NCBI RefSeq assembly: GCF_030811555.1
Contig: NZ_JAUSQZ010000001.1
Location: 1 to 64,000 of the forward strand
Length of the DNA: 64,000 nt
Direction: 5' to 3'
Source: Kineosporia succinea
GTDB taxonomy: Bacteria > Actinomycetota > Actinomycetes > Actinomycetales > Kineosporiaceae
Below, one piece after another: positions 49,979-59,423 of the stretch; the first letter of the stretch is position 1, and the number at the start of each line of letters is the position of its first letter. Both the position numbers and the translations under genes were made by a program. The notes beneath the pieces were generated by a model that saw only the letters and a list, made by a program, of their open reading frames with translations, had not been told where the DNA came from and did not search any database.

Positions 49979-50495
49979 GGGAAGTCTCCTGCAACCCCAG
50001 CGCCGACAGCACCGCCGAGGTGACCTCGTCGGGCTCCAGACCGTCGGTGGGGACGCGGTGGGTCGCGATCTGCGTGTAGATCGGCCGGCGGTGGTCCATC
50101 ATCATCGTCCACTGCGCCCGGGGGTTACCGAGAAGCAGGGGGCGGTCGCGGTTCAGCCCGACGCGGCGGGCCGCATCGGTGATGCGCACGTCGAGGAAGA
50201 CCACGACGTGCTCACGCAGGGCCTCCTGGGTGCGCGGGTCGAGCACCGCTCCCCCGCCCAGCGCCAGCACCCCGTCGTGCTCGGACAGCGCCTTCGTCAC
50301 CGCGGCGTGCTCGAGCTCGCGGAAGTGCGGCTCACCGTCGTCGACGAAGATGTCGGCGATCGCCCGGCCGGTGGCGCTGACGATGTCCTCGTCGGTGTCC
50401 CGGACTCGTACCCCGAGCTTCTCGGAGAGCGCGTGGGCGATCGTGGTCTTCCCCGCCCCGGGCGGGCCGATGAGGACGGCGACCGGACGCGTCAC
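49971..50495 (-). CDS. aroK: Shikimate kinase
   Basis: A 174-residue kinase. P-loop GPPGAGKTT, shikimate-binding DTDEDI and LALGGGAV, and the lid [12 protein letters not shown] are visible. It starts at GTG 50495 with GTGA overlap to aroC. Middle gene of aroC-aroK-aroB. Confidence 0.96.
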   Translation of the reverse strand: MTRPVAVLIGPPGAGKTTIAHALSEKLGVRVRDTDEDIVSATGRAIADIFVDDGEPHFRELEHAAVTKALSEHDGVLALGGGAVLDPRTQEALREHVVVFLDVRITDAARRVGLNRDRPLLLGNPRAQWTMMMDHRRPIYTQIATHRVPTDGLEPDEVTSAVLSALGLQETSHE

Positions 50496-51718
50496 CGGAT
50501 CTCCGACTTCTGCAGCTCGGGGATCGACTCCAGGTAGCTGCGGATGTTGCGCGCGGTCTCGGGAACGCTGTCGCCGCCGAACTTCTCGACCAGCGCCTCG
50601 GCCAGCACCAGCGCCACCATGGCCTCGGCCACCACACCGGCGGCGGGCACGGCGCACACGTCGGAGCGCTGGTGGATGGCGACGGCCTTCTCACCGGTGG
50701 CCACGTCGACCGTGTCGAGGGCGCGGGGCACCGTGGAGATCGGCTTCATCGCGGCCCGGACCTTGAGGATCTCGCCCGTGCTCATGCCGCCCTCGACACC
50801 GCCGGCGCGGTCGGTGCGGCGGCGCAGCAGGCCGTCGTCACCGCGCTCGATCTCGTCGTGGGCCACCGAGCCGCGGCGGGCGGCGGTACGGAAACCGTCG
50901 CCGACCTCGACGCCCTTGATCGCCTGGATGCCCATGAGCGCGCCGGCCAGCCGGGAGTCGAGGCGGCGGTCCCAGTGCACGTGGCTGCCCAGGCCCGGCG
51001 GGACGCCGTAGGCGAGGACCTCGACGACGCCGCCGAGGGTGTCGCCGGCCTTGTGGCAGTCGTCGATCTCGGCGACCATCGCGGCGCTGGTGGGCGCGTG
51101 GAAGCTGCGCACCGGGTCGGCGTCGAGGGCGGCGACGTCGTCCGGGCCGGGCAGCTCGGCGTCGTCGGGGGTGCCGACCGGGCCGATGCCCACGGTGTGG
51201 CTGACCAGCCGGATGCCGGCGGCCTGCTCGAGGAAGCTCGCGGCCACCTGGCCGAGCGCGACCCGGGCGGCGGTCTCCCGGGCGGAGGCGCGCTCGAGCA
51301 CCGGCCGGGCGTCGGCGAAGCCGTACTTCTGCATGCCGACCAGGTCGGCGTGGCCCGGGCGGGGCCGGGTCAGCGGGGCGCTGCGGCCCTGGCCGTCGAG
51401 GGGCTTGTCGTTCGGGTCGTCACTGACCTGCTCGGCGAGCGGGTCGGCCGACATCACGCTTTCCCACTTGGGCCACTCGGTGTTGCCGATCTGCACCGCG
51501 AACGGCCCGCCCTGGCTGACCCCGTGCCGCAGGCCGCCGGTCACCCGGACCTCGTCCTGCTCGAACTTCATCCGGGCGCCGCGGCCGTAGCCCAGCCGGC
51601 GCCGGGCCAGGGCGGCCTGGATCTCGGGGGTGGTGATCTGGACACCGGCCGGCAGTCCCTCGAGGACGCCGATCAGCAGGGGGCCATGGGACTCGCCCGC
51701 AGTGAGCCAACGAAGCAT
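50492..51718 (-). CDS. aroC: Chorismate synthase
   Basis: A 408-residue FMN-dependent enzyme making chorismate from EPSP. Motifs are [53 protein letters not shown] and [14 protein letters not shown]-type near residue 340 (here [15 protein letters not shown]). First gene of the aro block, 92 bases after the pil terminator region. Confidence 0.97.
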   Translation of the reverse strand: MLRWLTAGESHGPLLIGVLEGLPAGVQITTPEIQAALARRRLGYGRGARMKFEQDEVRVTGGLRHGVSQGGPFAVQIGNTEWPKWESVMSADPLAEQVSDDPNDKPLDGQGRSAPLTRPRPGHADLVGMQKYGFADARPVLERASARETAARVALGQVAASFLEQAAGIRLVSHTVGIGPVGTPDDAELPGPDDVAALDADPVRSFHAPTSAAMVAEIDDCHKAGDTLGGVVEVLAYGVPPGLGSHVHWDRRLDSRLAGALMGIQAIKGVEVGDGFRTAARRGSVAHDEIERGDDGLLRRRTDRAGGVEGGMSTGEILKVRAAMKPISTVPRALDTVDVATGEKAVAIHQRSDVCAVPAAGVVAEAMVALVLAEALVEKFGGDSVPETARNIRSYLESIPELQKSEIR

Positions 51719-51763
51719 GGGGTGATCCTGCCACGACGGGGCGTGCGAGCCGGAAACGGGCGA

Positions 51764-51790
51764 GCCCGCGGACCGGGTGGATCCGCGGGC
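51764..51790 (-). terminator. Terminator after the pil locus
   Basis: gcccgcgga / tccgcgggc, a 9-bp stem with loop ccgggtgga, lies 21 bases past the stop of pilO. Confidence 0.65.
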
Positions 51791-51810
51791 CCGGGCCGTT
51801 CCGCCCGGGC

Positions 51811-52752
51811 TCAGTTGCCTGCGCTCGGCGTGGGGGTCGCCGTGGTGGTGCCGCGCGCCGCTGCCTCGGCCGCCTGCTTCTGGATGTCCTCCAGGGTGGA
51901 GGTCCCGTCCAGGAGCACGTAGATGCTGCCGGTGATGTCGAGCGTGGTCGTGGTCGTGGTGACCTCGGGATCCGGTGTGGCCGTGGCGGTCGCCGCCGGG
52001 TCGGTCACCGTACCCGTACCCGTACCCGGTGCTGCCGTGCTCACGCCCGGCGCCGGGGTGGCCGTCGTTCCCTCGTCGCCCTTGGACGTCGCAGCCGGTG
52101 TCGCCGTACTGGTGTCGCCGTCGGCGGCCGAGAGGCTGCCCTCGTCGAGCGAGGCCTGGCTGATCGCCGCGGCGCCCTGGGCGGACGTGCCCTCCACCGA
52201 CGCCGTCCCCGAGCTGGTCGAGGTCGTCACGGCGACGTTCAGCGCGCTGATCACGTAGGTGCGGGCGATCTTGGTCTGCAGGTACTTCAGGAAGATCGTG
52301 CTCTCGGCGGCGTCGCCACTCACGTTCAGGGCCATCGGCACCGACACCAGCGACCCGGCCTGGGCGGCACCGTCCGTCGAGGGGGTCGCAGCGGCCCCGG
52401 TGGTCACCACCACCGGCGACCCGGGGGCGATGGACGAGAGCTCGACGCCGCTCTCGGCCGCGATCTGCTGCAGCGCGCGCACGAAGTCGGGGATGCCCGC
52501 GTCCGGCGTGAGCTGCTTCGCGATCTGTTCGAGTTTGGCCTTCTGAGCGGGTAGGTCGGAGGCCTGGCTCTTCAGCTTGGCGACCTGGATCTGCAGCTGC
52601 GAGGCCTGGCTGTCGGACGCGACGGCGGCGTCGCGCAGATCGGTCTCCTGCCCGCGCCGGGGGTCGATGAGCAGGAACCAGGCGGCCACCAGCAGGACCA
52701 GGCAGAGCGCGACGGTACCGAGCGACCAGCGCGCGGTGCGGTTGGCGAGCAT
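51811..52752 (-). CDS. pilO: Type IV pilus alignment protein PilO-like
   Basis: A 313-residue inner-membrane protein. One helix (about 8-28, [20 protein letters not shown]) is followed by a coiled coil (about 35-80) and a ferredoxin-like domain. The C-terminal third is interrupted by a long Thr/Ala/Pro/Ser insert (about 200-265), and an Ile/Leu-rich strand returns near [12 protein letters not shown]. PilM-PilN-PilO form the alignment complex linking the motor to the pilus. It overlaps nothing but is 8 bases after pilN. Confidence 0.85.
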   Translation of the reverse strand: MLANRTARWSLGTVALCLVLLVAAWFLLIDPRRGQETDLRDAAVASDSQASQLQIQVAKLKSQASDLPAQKAKLEQIAKQLTPDAGIPDFVRALQQIAAESGVELSSIAPGSPVVVTTGAAATPSTDGAAQAGSLVSVPMALNVSGDAAESTIFLKYLQTKIARTYVISALNVAVTTSTSSGTASVEGTSAQGAAAISQASLDEGSLSAADGDTSTATPAATSKGDEGTTATPAPGVSTAAPGTGTGTVTDPAATATATPDPEVTTTTTTLDITGSIYVLLDGTSTLEDIQKQAAEAAARGTTTATPTPSAGN

Positions 52753-52760
52753 GGGAGTCC

Positions 52761-53561
52761 TTACTGGGCGGCCGGCGCGGAACCGGAGTCGGTGGTGGAA
52801 CCGGAGTCGGTGGTGGAACCCGAGTCGGTGGTCGAACCCGACGATGAGCTCGATGTGTCCGTGGTGGTGTCCTGGAAGCGCCCGGAGAAGATCTCGCTGT
52901 CCAGCACGGCCGAGGTCGAGAACGTCACCGCGGTGCCCTCGGTCTCGTCGGTCGCCTGGGTGGCATTGTCCAGGCGGGGCGCCTCCAGGCCGCTGATCTT
53001 GCCGACGGCCTCCAGCCAGGCCGAGACCTGGGCGTACTCGCCACCGGTGCCGGTGAACTTCACCTCACCGACCCCGCTCGGGGTGAGCACGTCGCTGCCG
53101 GTCGTGGTGGCGGCGTCGGACGCGGCGCTGAGACTGAAGGTCATGGTCGAGATGTCGACGCCCTCGGGCTGGGCCCGGCGGATCAGGGTGATGTAGCGGT
53201 ACCAGCGCACGTCGGTGGAGTAGATGGTGGTGCGGGCGGAGTCGGCCGCCTCGATCTGCGCGGTGATGCGCGGGATGGCCGCGTACTCGGCCTGCTGCGC
53301 CTGCAACTGCCGTACCCGCCCGGCCGCCGCGTCCGCCTCGGCCTGCGCGTTGTCCACACCGTTCTGCGCCCACACGGTGCCGACCCCGATCGCCCCGACC
53401 ACGACCACGACCGCCCCGGCCAGCACCACCTGGGTACGCCGGAACGACCGCTTCTCGAGGATCTCGACGGGCAGCAGGTTGACCTTCGGAACCGGCGCCC
53501 AGGTGACGGGTTTCGGCCCGGTGGGCACGGCCTGCATGACCTGCGTGGTCTGTTCGCTCAT
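52761..53561 (-). CDS. pilN: Type IV pilus assembly protein PilN-like
   Basis: A 266-residue protein. The cytoplasmic N-terminus has [15 protein letters not shown], the PilM-binding motif, then a helix (about 46-68) and a coiled coil. The ferredoxin-like domain ends near residue 235. The C-terminus is a Ser/Thr/Gly tail of GSTTDS repeats encoded by an 18-bp DNA repeat. The ATG overlaps the pilM stop (TGATG). Confidence 0.88.
   Translation of the reverse strand: MSEQTTQVMQAVPTGPKPVTWAPVPKVNLLPVEILEKRSFRRTQVVLAGAVVVVVGAIGVGTVWAQNGVDNAQAEADAAAGRVRQLQAQQAEYAAIPRITAQIEAADSARTTIYSTDVRWYRYITLIRRAQPEGVDISTMTFSLSAASDAATTTGSDVLTPSGVGEVKFTGTGGEYAQVSAWLEAVGKISGLEAPRLDNATQATDETEGTAVTFSTSAVLDSEIFSGRFQDTTTDTSSSSSGSTTDSGSTTDSGSTTDSGSAPAAQ
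52783..52836. repeat. 18-bp repeat, three copies, inside pilN
   Basis: Two perfect units ccggagtcggtggtggaa and a third with two changes. They encode GSTTDS on the minus strand. The period of 18 keeps the frame, so tail length can vary without disruption. Confidence 0.9.
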
Positions 53562-54610
53562 CAGATCGCCCCCAGCGCCAGGCCGACCGGGACGGCCGCG
53601 AGCGGCTTGATGAACTCGATCTGCTCGGCGTCCAGCCCGGTGCGCCCGAGCTTCAGCGGCCACAGCGGGTCGCCCAGCACGACCGGCAGACGGGTGCCCG
53701 CGGCGAGCCGGTCGGCGAGCCCGTTGAGACGGGAACCGCCGCCGGAGATCACGATCCGCTCCACCGGCTGCCCCGGCGACGAGGCGCCGTAGTAGTCGAG
53801 GGAGCCCCGGATCTCGTCCACGAAGTCCTGCGCGGTGGTGGCGACGGTGCGCGAGACCATCTCCATCTGCTCGCCGTGCGCGAAGCGGGCGAAGTTCTGC
53901 TTGAGTCCCTCGGCGCGGTCCATCGGCACGCCCAGCTGCTCGGAGACCGCGTCGGTGACGTCCTGGCCCCCCATCAGCAGGATGCGGACGAAACGCGGCA
54001 CGCCGGCGGAGTGCACGACGATGTTGGTGACGCGGGCGCCGACGTCGATGAGGGCCTCGGTGCCGACGGTGAGGTCGGTCTGGCGGCCCATCGAGCGCAG
54101 CACCGCGAACGAGGTCAGGTCGACGCTCTCGACGCGCAGGCCCGCCTTCTCGGCGCACTGCACGTTGCGCAGCACGGTGTCCCGCTGGGCGGCGACGAGC
54201 AGACCCCGCAGCTGGCGCGCGCCCTCGTCGCTCGTGACCTCCTCGAGCGGGTAGAAGTCGAGCACCGAGTCCTCGACCGAGATCGGGAGGAAGTCGGCGA
54301 CGTGGAAGGCGAGGCTCTTGCGCAGTTCCGCCTGTTCCATCCAGGGCAGGTCCAGCTGACGCACGATGACGCGCTGGTTCGCGACCCCGAGCACCACCTT
54401 CTTGGAGCCGAAACGGGTTGCGGACCACAGGGTCTTGATCGCCGCGGTGACCGCCTCGGCGTCCACCACCTCGCCGTCGCGGACCGCACCGTCCGGCAGG
54501 ACGACCTGTCCGAAGCGGTCGAGCGTGACGCCGTCGCGTCCGAACGACAGCTCCACGGCGCGGACGACCGAGGTCCCGATGTCCAGTCCGATGGCCGTGC
54601 GTCGTGCCAT
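53561..54610 (-). CDS. pilM: Type IV pilus assembly ATPase-like protein PilM
   Basis: A 349-residue actin-like protein with FtsA/MreB fold. The nucleotide-binding N-terminal motif is AIGLDIGTSVVRAVELSFG, with a second phosphate loop ALIDVGARVTNIVVHSAG and VISGGGSRLNGLADRL. It is the cytoplasmic partner of PilN. It starts the pilM-N-O run, 192 bases after pilD. Confidence 0.93.
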   Translation of the reverse strand: MARRTAIGLDIGTSVVRAVELSFGRDGVTLDRFGQVVLPDGAVRDGEVVDAEAVTAAIKTLWSATRFGSKKVVLGVANQRVIVRQLDLPWMEQAELRKSLAFHVADFLPISVEDSVLDFYPLEEVTSDEGARQLRGLLVAAQRDTVLRNVQCAEKAGLRVESVDLTSFAVLRSMGRQTDLTVGTEALIDVGARVTNIVVHSAGVPRFVRILLMGGQDVTDAVSEQLGVPMDRAEGLKQNFARFAHGEQMEMVSRTVATTAQDFVDEIRGSLDYYGASSPGQPVERIVISGGGSRLNGLADRLAAGTRLPVVLGDPLWPLKLGRTGLDAEQIEFIKPLAAVPVGLALGAI

Positions 54611-54802
54611 GCCTGCGAGTCCCTTCCGATGGGGGCGGTACTGCTCCTGTGGTGCTCGAAGACGCTTCCGTTGCGTCGATCGCCCAAAAGCGTGATCGGG
54701 AAGGGTGAGGCCGAGCTTGAGTCTCAGCGGGCAGTAACCGTGCGGCTCACCTTTGGGTGGCGGCCAATGGTGGACGCGTCGGCCCGGCGCCGGTTCGCGG
54801 GC

Positions 54803-55606
54803 TCAGCGGAGCCCGTTGAGGCGGAGGTACCAGTCCACCAGCCCGGCCCCCCAGATCAGCCCGAGCCAGGCGCCGACCAGCATGAACGGCCCGAACGGGA
54901 TCATGCTCTTGCGGGTGGCGCCGGCGAACGCGATGGCCCCCAGGCCCACGACGGCCCCGATCACGAAGGCCGCGAACCCGCCGACCACGGCCTCCTCCCA
55001 GCCGTAGAAGCCGAGGTAGAGCCCGAGCACCCCGCCGAGTTTCACGTCCCCGAAACCCATCCCGCTGGGGTAGATGAACATCAGCACGAAATAGAAGGCG
55101 TAGAGCGCGATCCCGCCGACCGCGGCGCTCAGCAGCCGACCCGGCTCACCGTCGGCGAGGGCGGCCAGGGTCAGCAGCACCGCCGCGACCGGGTACGACG
55201 GCAGCACGATCGCGTTCGGAAGCCGGTGCACGTCGTAGTCGATGACGGCCAGGGCGATGCTGATGGCGGCCAGGAACAGCAGCGCGGGAAGGTCCCACGA
55301 CCAGCCCGCCCAGGCCGCGACCGCCCCGAACACCACCGCGGTGAACGCCTCGATCACCGGGTAACGGGCACTGATCCGCTCGTCGCAGCACCGCGAGCGC
55401 CCGCGCAGCACCAGCCAGGAGAACACCGGCACGTTGTCGAACCCGCTGATCGGCCGGTCACAGGTCGGGCACGCGCTGCGCGGCGTCACCACCGAACGCC
55501 CCTGCGGCACGCGGATGATCACCACGTTGAGGAAAGAGCCGATGAGCAGCCCGAAACCGGCGACGACGGCGACGAGCACGGGCAGCGGGAGCAGATCGGT
55601 TGTCAC
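54803..55606 (-). CDS. pilD: Prepilin peptidase / N-methyltransferase
   Basis: A 267-residue A24 protease with about eight helices. The two catalytic Asp are in AVIDYDVHRLPN and in GFGDVKLGGVL. The cytosolic loop begins with a normal CPTC, but the second pair is altered to RSRCCDER (Ser at the first Cys position), so the zinc site may be atypical. It cleaves and methylates the prepilins encoded upstream. It lies 34 bases after the second pilX-like gene. Confidence 0.92.
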   Translation of the reverse strand: MTTDLLPLPVLVAVVAGFGLLIGSFLNVVIIRVPQGRSVVTPRSACPTCDRPISGFDNVPVFSWLVLRGRSRCCDERISARYPVIEAFTAVVFGAVAAWAGWSWDLPALLFLAAISIALAVIDYDVHRLPNAIVLPSYPVAAVLLTLAALADGEPGRLLSAAVGGIALYAFYFVLMFIYPSGMGFGDVKLGGVLGLYLGFYGWEEAVVGGFAAFVIGAVVGLGAIAFAGATRKSMIPFGPFMLVGAWLGLIWGAGLVDWYLRLNGLR

Positions 55607-55640
55607 CCTGTGACGGTACCGTTGCTTTCGGTGGTGCGGA

Positions 55641-57332
55641 TCATCCGTCGGTCAGACCGCTGATCTTGTAGGGCGAATTGCCGGCGTTCAGGAAGTAGGG
55701 CGGCTGGATGTTGGCGAGCCGGCCGTCGTACGTGTACTTCTTGGCGTAGCCCGAGGCGACTCCACCCGACGAGTTGCTGGTACCGACCGGCCCCCGGAAC
55801 TTCTGGGCGATGGCCCCGTAGACGTTGAGGTCGCCGAGCGAGGAGCCCGCGTTCCAGTTCTGCACCACGAAACTGTGTCCCAGGGCGAGGATCGCGGCCT
55901 GGATCGTGGTCACGTTGGCGCTGCTGTTGAGGTTGACCGGCAGCTGGTTCGTGCCGCCCGACTTGGCCGGGTGGTAGACCCAGACGCAGTTGCCTGCGAT
56001 GAGCCCGACCAGGGTCGCGCCGTTGGTGGCGCTGACCTTCAGGTCGCCCGTCACCACCACGTCGTCGTACCCGGCGACGGTGACCGGGACGCTGGTGGTG
56101 CCCTGGACGAAGACCGTGCCACGTCCGCAGGCGTAGTTGGTGGTCTGATAGCTGTACGCGGTGCCGCCCTTGGTGACGGTGGCCTGCCAGGACGCGTCGT
56201 CGACTCCGGTCTGCGTGGGCGTGAGCTCGCCGGTGGCCGGGTAGCCGACCTGGGCGCAGGTCGACGCCGTGTTGCCGACGTAGATCACGGGCGGCACCGC
56301 CACGGTCTGCTCACTGCCCCGGGCCGACGCCGCGGTGTTGTAGCAACGGGCGGGCACGCCGGACGAGGAGGTGGCAGGACTCAGCACTCGCATGGTGCTG
56401 CCCTGCAGGATGATCCGGGTGGCCCCGGTGTAGTAGCACCCCTTGCCCACCTGCCCGTCGACGTCGATGTTCGGCGGTACGTGGTTGAGCAGCTCGTTGT
56501 TGCTCTCGGGCAACGCGATGGTGTCCACGTACTTGGGCGGGTACCCGGTCAGTGGCGGATTCTGCTTGCCCCACCAGGTCGGGGCGCCGTCGGCCGCGCC
56601 CTTCGTGTCCGGCCAGCTGGTCTCGGTCTTCGGGTTGGTGAAGTTGACGGATCCGTTGATCTGGAGGGCGTCGTTGGAGTGCAGGGGCCCGTTGACGGTG
56701 TCGTTGGCCCCCCACTGGATCTCGCTGCACTTACCGGATCGGGCCGGCTGGGTACCCAGCGCGTAGTAGTAGGCGGCGCAGGTGCTGGGGCCGTTGACCA
56801 GGGCCGGATCGATCACCTCGTAGTCGGTGAGGTAGACGTAGTCGAGGAGCCCGCTGCGTTTGAGCTCGACCGTCATCGTGCGGCTCACCGTGCCGGTGCC
56901 ACCCGCGGGGCCGCTCATTCCGGTGACCCGCAACCGGATGACGCCGCTGGAGCTGACGTCCGAAACGCTGCTGAGCAACGAGTAGCTGTAGCGCGCGGAC
57001 GTCGACGAGGCCCCGCCGGTGCCCTGGATCGTCCGGCCGGCGCTGGTGAACGCGGCATTGGTCGAGTCGTTGTTGCCCTTCTGCCAGTAACTGCTGTCCC
57101 CCGCCAGACGGGACAGGTACTCGTCGATACCGGCCAGGGCCGCCTGCTGGGCCGACTTGGCGTCCTGGCCGCGCCGGGCCGGGCCCAGGTTGTTCAGGGT
57201 GTAGGCGAGGGCCACCAGCAGGAACGTGCTCAGGATCGCGATCGCCATCACCACCGAGACCAGGGCGAAACCCCGCTCCGTACCGGTCTTCTTGTCCCGG
57301 CCGGAAGCCCACCGGTCCTGTCCCCCGTACAT
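55641..57332 (-). CDS. PilX-like minor pilin, cassette copy 2
   Basis: A 563-residue secreted protein with a class III-like prepilin segment RGFALVSVVMAIAIL (no Glu5), then a large globular region. Conserved blocks shared with copy 1 include NGPLHSNDALQIN, GCYYTGATRIILQG, VLSP, GLIAGNC, AQKFRGPVG and QPPYFLNA. Seven Cys positions match. It is far larger than Gram-negative PilX (about 200), so it probably acts as a displayed adhesin-like tip protein. This role is inference. It ends GLTDG. Confidence 0.8.
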   Translation of the reverse strand: MYGGQDRWASGRDKKTGTERGFALVSVVMAIAILSTFLLVALAYTLNNLGPARRGQDAKSAQQAALAGIDEYLSRLAGDSSYWQKGNNDSTNAAFTSAGRTIQGTGGASSTSARYSYSLLSSVSDVSSSGVIRLRVTGMSGPAGGTGTVSRTMTVELKRSGLLDYVYLTDYEVIDPALVNGPSTCAAYYYALGTQPARSGKCSEIQWGANDTVNGPLHSNDALQINGSVNFTNPKTETSWPDTKGAADGAPTWWGKQNPPLTGYPPKYVDTIALPESNNELLNHVPPNIDVDGQVGKGCYYTGATRIILQGSTMRVLSPATSSSGVPARCYNTAASARGSEQTVAVPPVIYVGNTASTCAQVGYPATGELTPTQTGVDDASWQATVTKGGTAYSYQTTNYACGRGTVFVQGTTSVPVTVAGYDDVVVTGDLKVSATNGATLVGLIAGNCVWVYHPAKSGGTNQLPVNLNSSANVTTIQAAILALGHSFVVQNWNAGSSLGDLNVYGAIAQKFRGPVGTSNSSGGVASGYAKKYTYDGRLANIQPPYFLNAGNSPYKISGLTDG

Positions 57333-57343
57333 CCGGCGTCCCC

Positions 57344-58033
57344 TCAGCTCGCGATGTTGCTCATGGTCACGCGGTCGCTCATGACTACGTCCTTCGTCTG
57401 GGGCCGGCTGACGTCCTGGATCGTCACCGTCATCTCGATGCTCTGGATCAGCGGCAGGTTCGAGGAGGTGACGTCGGTCGTGCCGGTGGTGTACTCGGTG
57501 GCCTTGGGCGCGCCGGAACTGAAGTAGCGGAAGGCCGGCGGCTGGGTGGTGCGGGCCAGACAGGTGGTGGTCCCGGTGCCGTCCCAGGCCGGGGCGCCAC
57601 TGGCGTCCAGCTGCATCGGCACCAGGGTCTGGGTGATGCACGAGTTCTGGTAATCGAACTTCACCAGCATCGGGTCCGGTGCCGCGGTCGGGGTTGCGGC
57701 CCCGGTGGAGGAGTTGCGGTAGAGCAGCGCGTAGAAGGCGACCCGCTGCGAGTTGACCATCGCGAACCGGGTGTCGAAGGCGGACTGCCGGGTGGCCGGC
57801 TTGACCGCGACCCGCAGTGCCCGGGTCATGGCCTCCAGCGCGATCCGGGCGTCCGCCGTCCCCGTCGTCTTCACGTTGACGGTCGTGACCCCGCGCAGCA
57901 CACCGAAGAAGACCACCGCGATGGCCGTCATCAGGACGCTGGCGGTCGCGATGCTGACCAGCAACTCCACCAGAGTCATTCCGGTGTCCCGCTTTTCCCG
58001 GCCGGCCCGCCAGTGCCGGAGTGCCCGCGTCAT
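57344..58033 (-). CDS. PilW-like minor pilin, cassette copy 2
   Basis: A 229-residue prepilin starting at ATG 58033 (MTRALRHWRAGREKRDTG). The cleavage motif is G-MTLVELLVSIATASV with Glu5. The rest is a soluble pilin domain with conserved TADARIALEAMTRALRV, aligned to copy 1. It overlaps the stop of the pilV-like gene by one base. Confidence 0.85.
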   Translation of the reverse strand: MTRALRHWRAGREKRDTGMTLVELLVSIATASVLMTAIAVVFFGVLRGVTTVNVKTTGTADARIALEAMTRALRVAVKPATRQSAFDTRFAMVNSQRVAFYALLYRNSSTGAATPTAAPDPMLVKFDYQNSCITQTLVPMQLDASGAPAWDGTGTTTCLARTTQPPAFRYFSSGAPKATEYTTGTTDVTSSNLPLIQSIEMTVTIQDVSRPQTKDVVMSDRVTMSNIAS

Positions 58034-59325
58034 CAGACCACCGCCCCGACGACCACGCTCTGCACCGGGCTGCCGCTGCTCACGGTCGCGGAGGAGGAGA
58101 CCGTGACGCCGGTGGCCGTGAGGACGTAGCTGCCGTAGGGCACCAGCACGGTGGTCCCGGCGGCCGGGACGTTGACGGTGTACGAGTCCCCGGCCGGGCA
58201 GCTGCTCGAGGGAGTGATGGTCACCAGGCGGCTCGACGAGCCGAGAAGGCCCTTGACCTGAATCGTCAGCGCTCCCATCGGGATGCTGACCGCACCGCCG
58301 CTCGCCGCCGCGTCCTGGATGTTGACCTGCCCCTGCGACGGCCCGGCCGGCGTGCACGACCCGGCCTTGACCGTGTACGTCCCGGGGTACAGCGCCTGGA
58401 TCTGGGGCGGTGTCGTGGTGGTGAGGCACATCGAGGTGCTCGACGAGGCGCAGGTGGCGGAGACCGTCGTCTCGGTCAGGCCGCTGCGGCTGATGCGCAG
58501 CGGGATACCGCTGGCGAGAGCCGTCACCCCGCTCATGGGGGACGCGTAGGTGTAGGTCAGGGAACGGGCGGTGTCGTAGGGCAGATCGACCTTCGAGAGG
58601 GTGCCGACCGCGGCCCCGTTGCCGGTGCTGGACTGAGTCGCGGTGACGTTCACCGTGCGGCTCGGCGCGCTCTGGGTGTTGGCGGTCCCGACGTACCCGG
58701 CCTGGTTGGCCGTCGCCGAGTAGGCGCCGTCCGCGAGCCCGGTGAACACGGCGCAGCCGTCGTCACCGGTGGTCTGGGTGGTCGTGCCGCCGTTGAGGGC
58801 CACGGTCACCCCGGCCACCGGCTTGCCGTTCGCGTCGCTCAGCTGCACGGCCAGCGAGTTCTTGGTCGAGTCGATGGCGCCCGGGCCGATCGCCCGCAGC
58901 AGGTCCCCGGTGACCGGCTGCACCAGCCCCATGTCCGGCCAGGTCACCGCCACCCGGACGAGTTTGTAGGCCAGGCGCGCACTTCCGGCTGCGGTGGTGC
59001 AGGCACTCGAGGTGGCGTCGGAGGTCAGGACGCTGACGTTGGTCGTGACCTTGTACTCGATGCCGTTGACCTTCGGGAGATCGATGTTCCGGCCGTTGGT
59101 CAGGTCCAGGGCCGCCTGGGCGCGAGCGGCCTCCAGGTACTGGTCGACGAGGCCGGCGGCGGTGCTGCGGCGCAGGTTTCCGCTCGCGACCTGATCGGTC
59201 CGGATGAGAAGGCCGAGCACCGCGGTGACGCCGATCGAGAAGATCGCCATCGCGATCACCACTTCGAGCAGCGACATACCGGCGTCGTCCGGCCCTCGCC
59301 GGCGCCGCCCCGTCGTCACCCCCAT
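58033..59325 (-). CDS. PilV-like minor pilin with carboxypeptidase-regulatory-like domain, cassette copy 2
   Basis: A 430-residue prepilin. Cleavage motif G-MSLLEVVIAMAIF is at about residue 16. After the pilin core (LAYKLVRVAV, MGLVQPVTGDLLR) comes a beta-sandwich repeat (GVTVALNGG, GLADGAYSATANQAGYVGTA) typical of carboxypeptidase-regulatory-like or Ig-like folds, and then a Thr/Ser-rich C-terminus. Six Cys align with copy 1. Such domains are common in surface adhesins. Confidence 0.85.
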   Translation of the reverse strand: MGVTTGRRRRGPDDAGMSLLEVVIAMAIFSIGVTAVLGLLIRTDQVASGNLRRSTAAGLVDQYLEAARAQAALDLTNGRNIDLPKVNGIEYKVTTNVSVLTSDATSSACTTAAGSARLAYKLVRVAVTWPDMGLVQPVTGDLLRAIGPGAIDSTKNSLAVQLSDANGKPVAGVTVALNGGTTTQTTGDDGCAVFTGLADGAYSATANQAGYVGTANTQSAPSRTVNVTATQSSTGNGAAVGTLSKVDLPYDTARSLTYTYASPMSGVTALASGIPLRISRSGLTETTVSATCASSSTSMCLTTTTPPQIQALYPGTYTVKAGSCTPAGPSQGQVNIQDAAASGGAVSIPMGALTIQVKGLLGSSSRLVTITPSSSCPAGDSYTVNVPAAGTTVLVPYGSYVLTATGVTVSSSATVSSGSPVQSVVVGAVV

Positions 59326-59423
59326 CGGTCCTCCCCCGGACCACGCGTCTCCTCCCCCGGGAGACGTGGTGGTCGTGAAGGTGATCGGGCCCGGCCCGGC
59401 GAACCTTGAGCCCGGCGCGCAGG

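Noticed and set aside
54611-54802. Possible c-di-GMP (GEMM) riboswitch before pilM
   Set aside because: Neither strand shows the conserved GEMM blocks (gcaaacc, gacgcaaagcc) in the right order.
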